Assembly: GCA_023954795.1 (NCBI GenBank)
Contig: JAGSHA010000122.1
Coordinates: forward strand, 1-8,466
Source: Oceanospirillaceae bacterium
Lineage (GTDB): Bacteria > Pseudomonadota > Gammaproteobacteria > Pseudomonadales > Balneatricaceae
DNA length: 8,466 bases
Direction of reading: 5' to 3'
Shown: positions 6,913-8,466 of the stretch, one piece after another
Layout of the letters: the number at the start of each line of letters is the position of its first letter
Numbering within the stretch: position 1 is the first letter of the stretch
Notes under the pieces: generated by a model
Told to the model about the DNA's origin: nothing
Database searches by the model: none
Seen by the model: the letters and a program-made list of their open reading frames with translations, nothing else
Program-made: the position numbers and the translations under genes

Positions 6913-6918
6913 TTTAAA
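6913..6918 (+). promoter_or_regulatory. Candidate -10 element of the phoB promoter
   Basis: TTTAAA (4 of 6 to TATAAT) starts 10 bases after the Pho box, the spacing known for PhoB-activated promoters, where the Pho box replaces the -35. Confidence 0.45.
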
Positions 6919-6941
6919 CAACCCTGAATGAGGCAGACGTC

Positions 6942-7637
6942 ATGTCTTCTACGAAAAAGGTGCTGATCGTTGACGACGAAGCGCCAATTCGCGAAATGAT
7001 CGCAGTCGCACTGGAAATGGCCGGGTACGAATGTCTTGAAGCGGAAAACGCTAATCAGGCACACGCACTGATCGTAGATAACAAACCGGATATGGTCCTG
7101 CTGGACTGGATGATGCCCGGTACCAGTGGTGTCGACTTCGCCCGCCGCTTACGCAAAGATGAGATGACCGCCGATATGCCGATCATCATGCTGACGGCAA
7201 AAGGTGAAGAAGAGAATAAAATCAAAGGCCTGGAGTCCGGGGCGGATGATTTTATTACGAAACCCTTCTCCCCCCGTGAGCTGGTTGCACGCCTGAAAGC
7301 CGTATTGCGCCGCACGACACCTAAAGGTGTAGAAGAGCCTGTTTCTGTAGATGGCTTAACCCTGGACCCAGTCTCGCACCGTGTCAGCGCAGAGGGAAAT
7401 CCCATTGATCTGGGCCCGACCGAATTCCGCCTGTTGCAGTTCTTTATGACCCACCAGGACCGCGCCTATTCACGCAGCCAGTTGCTGGACATGGTCTGGG
7501 GTGGCAACGTCTACGTTGAAGAACGTACCGTCGATGTACACATCCGTCGCCTGCGTAAAGCACTGGGCGAGCGTCATGACTATCTGGTACAGACCGTTCG
7601 TGGTACCGGCTACCGCTTCTCGATCAACGTGGCCTGA
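6942..7637 (+). CDS. phoB: Phosphate regulon response regulator PhoB
   Basis: OmpR/PhoB-type DNA-binding response regulator, phosphorylated by PhoR in phosphate starvation; it activates pst, pho and other promoters. The 231 residues hold a receiver domain at 1-122 with acidic Asp11/Asp12, phosphoacceptor Asp55 in MVLLDWMMPG, switch Thr85 and Lys107 (TKPF). A winged-helix output domain spans about 133-230, with VYVEERTVDVHIRRLRKALG as recognition helix region and the closing VQTVRGTGYRF. GAGG at 6930-6933 lies 8 bases before the ATG. PhoB is separated from other OmpR-type regulators by the overall match, the Pho box upstream and phoR just 8 bases downstream. Probably autoregulated. Confidence 0.96.
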   Translation: MSSTKKVLIVDDEAPIREMIAVALEMAGYECLEAENANQAHALIVDNKPDMVLLDWMMPGTSGVDFARRLRKDEMTADMPIIMLTAKGEEENKIKGLESGADDFITKPFSPRELVARLKAVLRRTTPKGVEEPVSVDGLTLDPVSHRVSAEGNPIDLGPTEFRLLQFFMTHQDRAYSRSQLLDMVWGGNVYVEERTVDVHIRRLRKALGERHDYLVQTVRGTGYRFSINVA

Positions 7638-7645
7638 GGTTAAGC

Positions 7646-8466
7646 ATGCAGCGTAACCACCACTCAATGCTCAGTAATCTATTCCTGTTCTCAGGTTTGG
7701 GGTTGCTTGTGGGGTTCGTATTCGGTTATCCCGCTGAGTTTCTTGCCGCCGGGCTCTTCATCTGGGCTCTGCTGCAAGTCAAACAATTTGGTCGCCTGAC
7801 CGAATGGTTACAACGCGATAAATCCAGCGAAGAACCCCCCGAGTACTCTGGACACTGGGGAGATCTGTTTGATGAGTTATCCCGTCAGCAGAAACGCACC
7901 GCCGCTCGCGAAGTGTTCCTGCGCAGTGTGATCAACCGCTTTCAACAATCCTCCGCTGCACTGAATGATGGGATTGTGATCATCAATGCGCAGGATAACC
8001 TGGAGTGGTGGAACCGTTCCGCTGAACGATTACTCGGCTTCAAGGCCGCCGCAGATCGCGGTAAACCGGTCATGAACCTGCTGCGTGATCCTCGCTTTAT
8101 CCGCTACTACAAGCGCGATAGTTATGAGGACCCGCTGCAGCTGCCATCACCGATCAACCATGATCGGGAATTGCAGTACCAGATCACCCGGTTCGGCGCG
8201 GGAGATCGCCTGCTCGTTGCCCGCGACATCACGCAGATGTTGCGCCTTGAACAAACCCGTCAGGACTTCGTCGCCAACGCCTCTCATGAGCTGCGTACGC
8301 CATTGACGGTAATTCTGGGGTATCTGGAGACCTTTCTGGATCACGACCTGCCACGACCACTGCAACGCGGTATGAACCAGATGCAACAACAAGCCCGCCG
8401 GATGCAGAACCTGGTGTCCGACCTGCTGCTGTTGTCTCGGCTAGAAGCCAGCCGACAGGTTTCGGA
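7646..8466 (+). CDS. phoR: Phosphate regulon sensor histidine kinase PhoR (3' end outside window)
   Basis: Inner-membrane sensor kinase that phosphorylates PhoB when phosphate is low, controlled through PhoU and the Pst transporter. The frame opens at the ATG at 7646 and runs through the right edge (273 residues seen). Two closely spaced hydrophobic segments at about 11-27 and 30-46 leave almost no periplasmic loop, as in PhoR, which senses from inside. Residues about 47-100 are a charged linker; about 100-200 resemble a PAS domain (ALNDGIVIINAQDNLEWWN at 105-123). The HisKA region starts at about 206, with phosphorylated His214 in DFVANASHELRTPLT. The ATPase domain is beyond the window. The start has AGG at 7637-7639, overlapping the phoB stop, with an 8-base gap to phoB, so the two are translated from one message. 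Confidence 0.95.
   Translation, partial: MQRNHHSMLSNLFLFSGLGLLVGFVFGYPAEFLAAGLFIWALLQVKQFGRLTEWLQRDKSSEEPPEYSGHWGDLFDELSRQQKRTAAREVFLRSVINRFQQSSAALNDGIVIINAQDNLEWWNRSAERLLGFKAAADRGKPVMNLLRDPRFIRYYKRDSYEDPLQLPSPINHDRELQYQITRFGAGDRLLVARDITQMLRLEQTRQDFVANASHELRTPLTVILGYLETFLDHDLPRPLQRGMNQMQQQARRMQNLVSDLLLLSRLEASRQVS

Overview
The window is a phosphate-uptake and phosphate-signalling locus from what looks like a marine or aquatic gammaproteobacterium. This placement is inferred from the long form of PstA, the DUF1415 gene, the ubiquinone genes ubiC and ubiA, and a typical proteobacterial PhoB/PhoR pair. No sequence search was possible, so no genus is named. Genes are tightly packed, there is no gene-free stretch above 300 bases, and no mobile elements, tRNA or rRNA genes or CRISPR arrays are visible.

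Left part (1-3037): the end of the phosphate ABC transporter operon, all on the plus strand. It holds the 3' part of pstA (membrane permease, open through the left edge), pstB (ATPase) and phoU (regulator linking the transporter to PhoR). A strong rho-independent terminator closes the operon at 2996-3037. A small stem-loop lies between pstB and phoU. The best phoU start is a GTG at 2241, not the upstream ATG.

Middle part (3106-5232): a plus-strand gene encodes a 503-residue three-part protein. It has a DsbA-like thioredoxin fold with a CPFC motif, a degenerate receiver-like domain, and a diguanylate cyclase (GGDEF) domain with an intact GGEEF active site and a RAQD inhibitory site. It has its own ribosome site and lies behind the terminator. 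Converging on it is a minus-strand DUF1415 gene of unknown function.

Right part (5356-8466): ubiC and ubiA carry out the first two steps of ubiquinone synthesis (chorismate to 4-hydroxybenzoate, then prenylation). ubiC most likely starts at a GTG at 5356 behind a good ribosome site. They are followed by phoB and the 5' part of phoR (cut by the right edge, with 8 bases between the two genes). Upstream of phoB are three 11-base direct units resembling a Pho box, placed 10 bases before a candidate -10 element, which suggests PhoB autoregulation.

Together, PstA/PstB import phosphate, PhoU relays transporter state to PhoR, and PhoR controls PhoB. The item most worth following up is the thioredoxin/receiver/GGDEF fusion, a possible redox-responsive c-di-GMP enzyme placed inside the phosphate locus.
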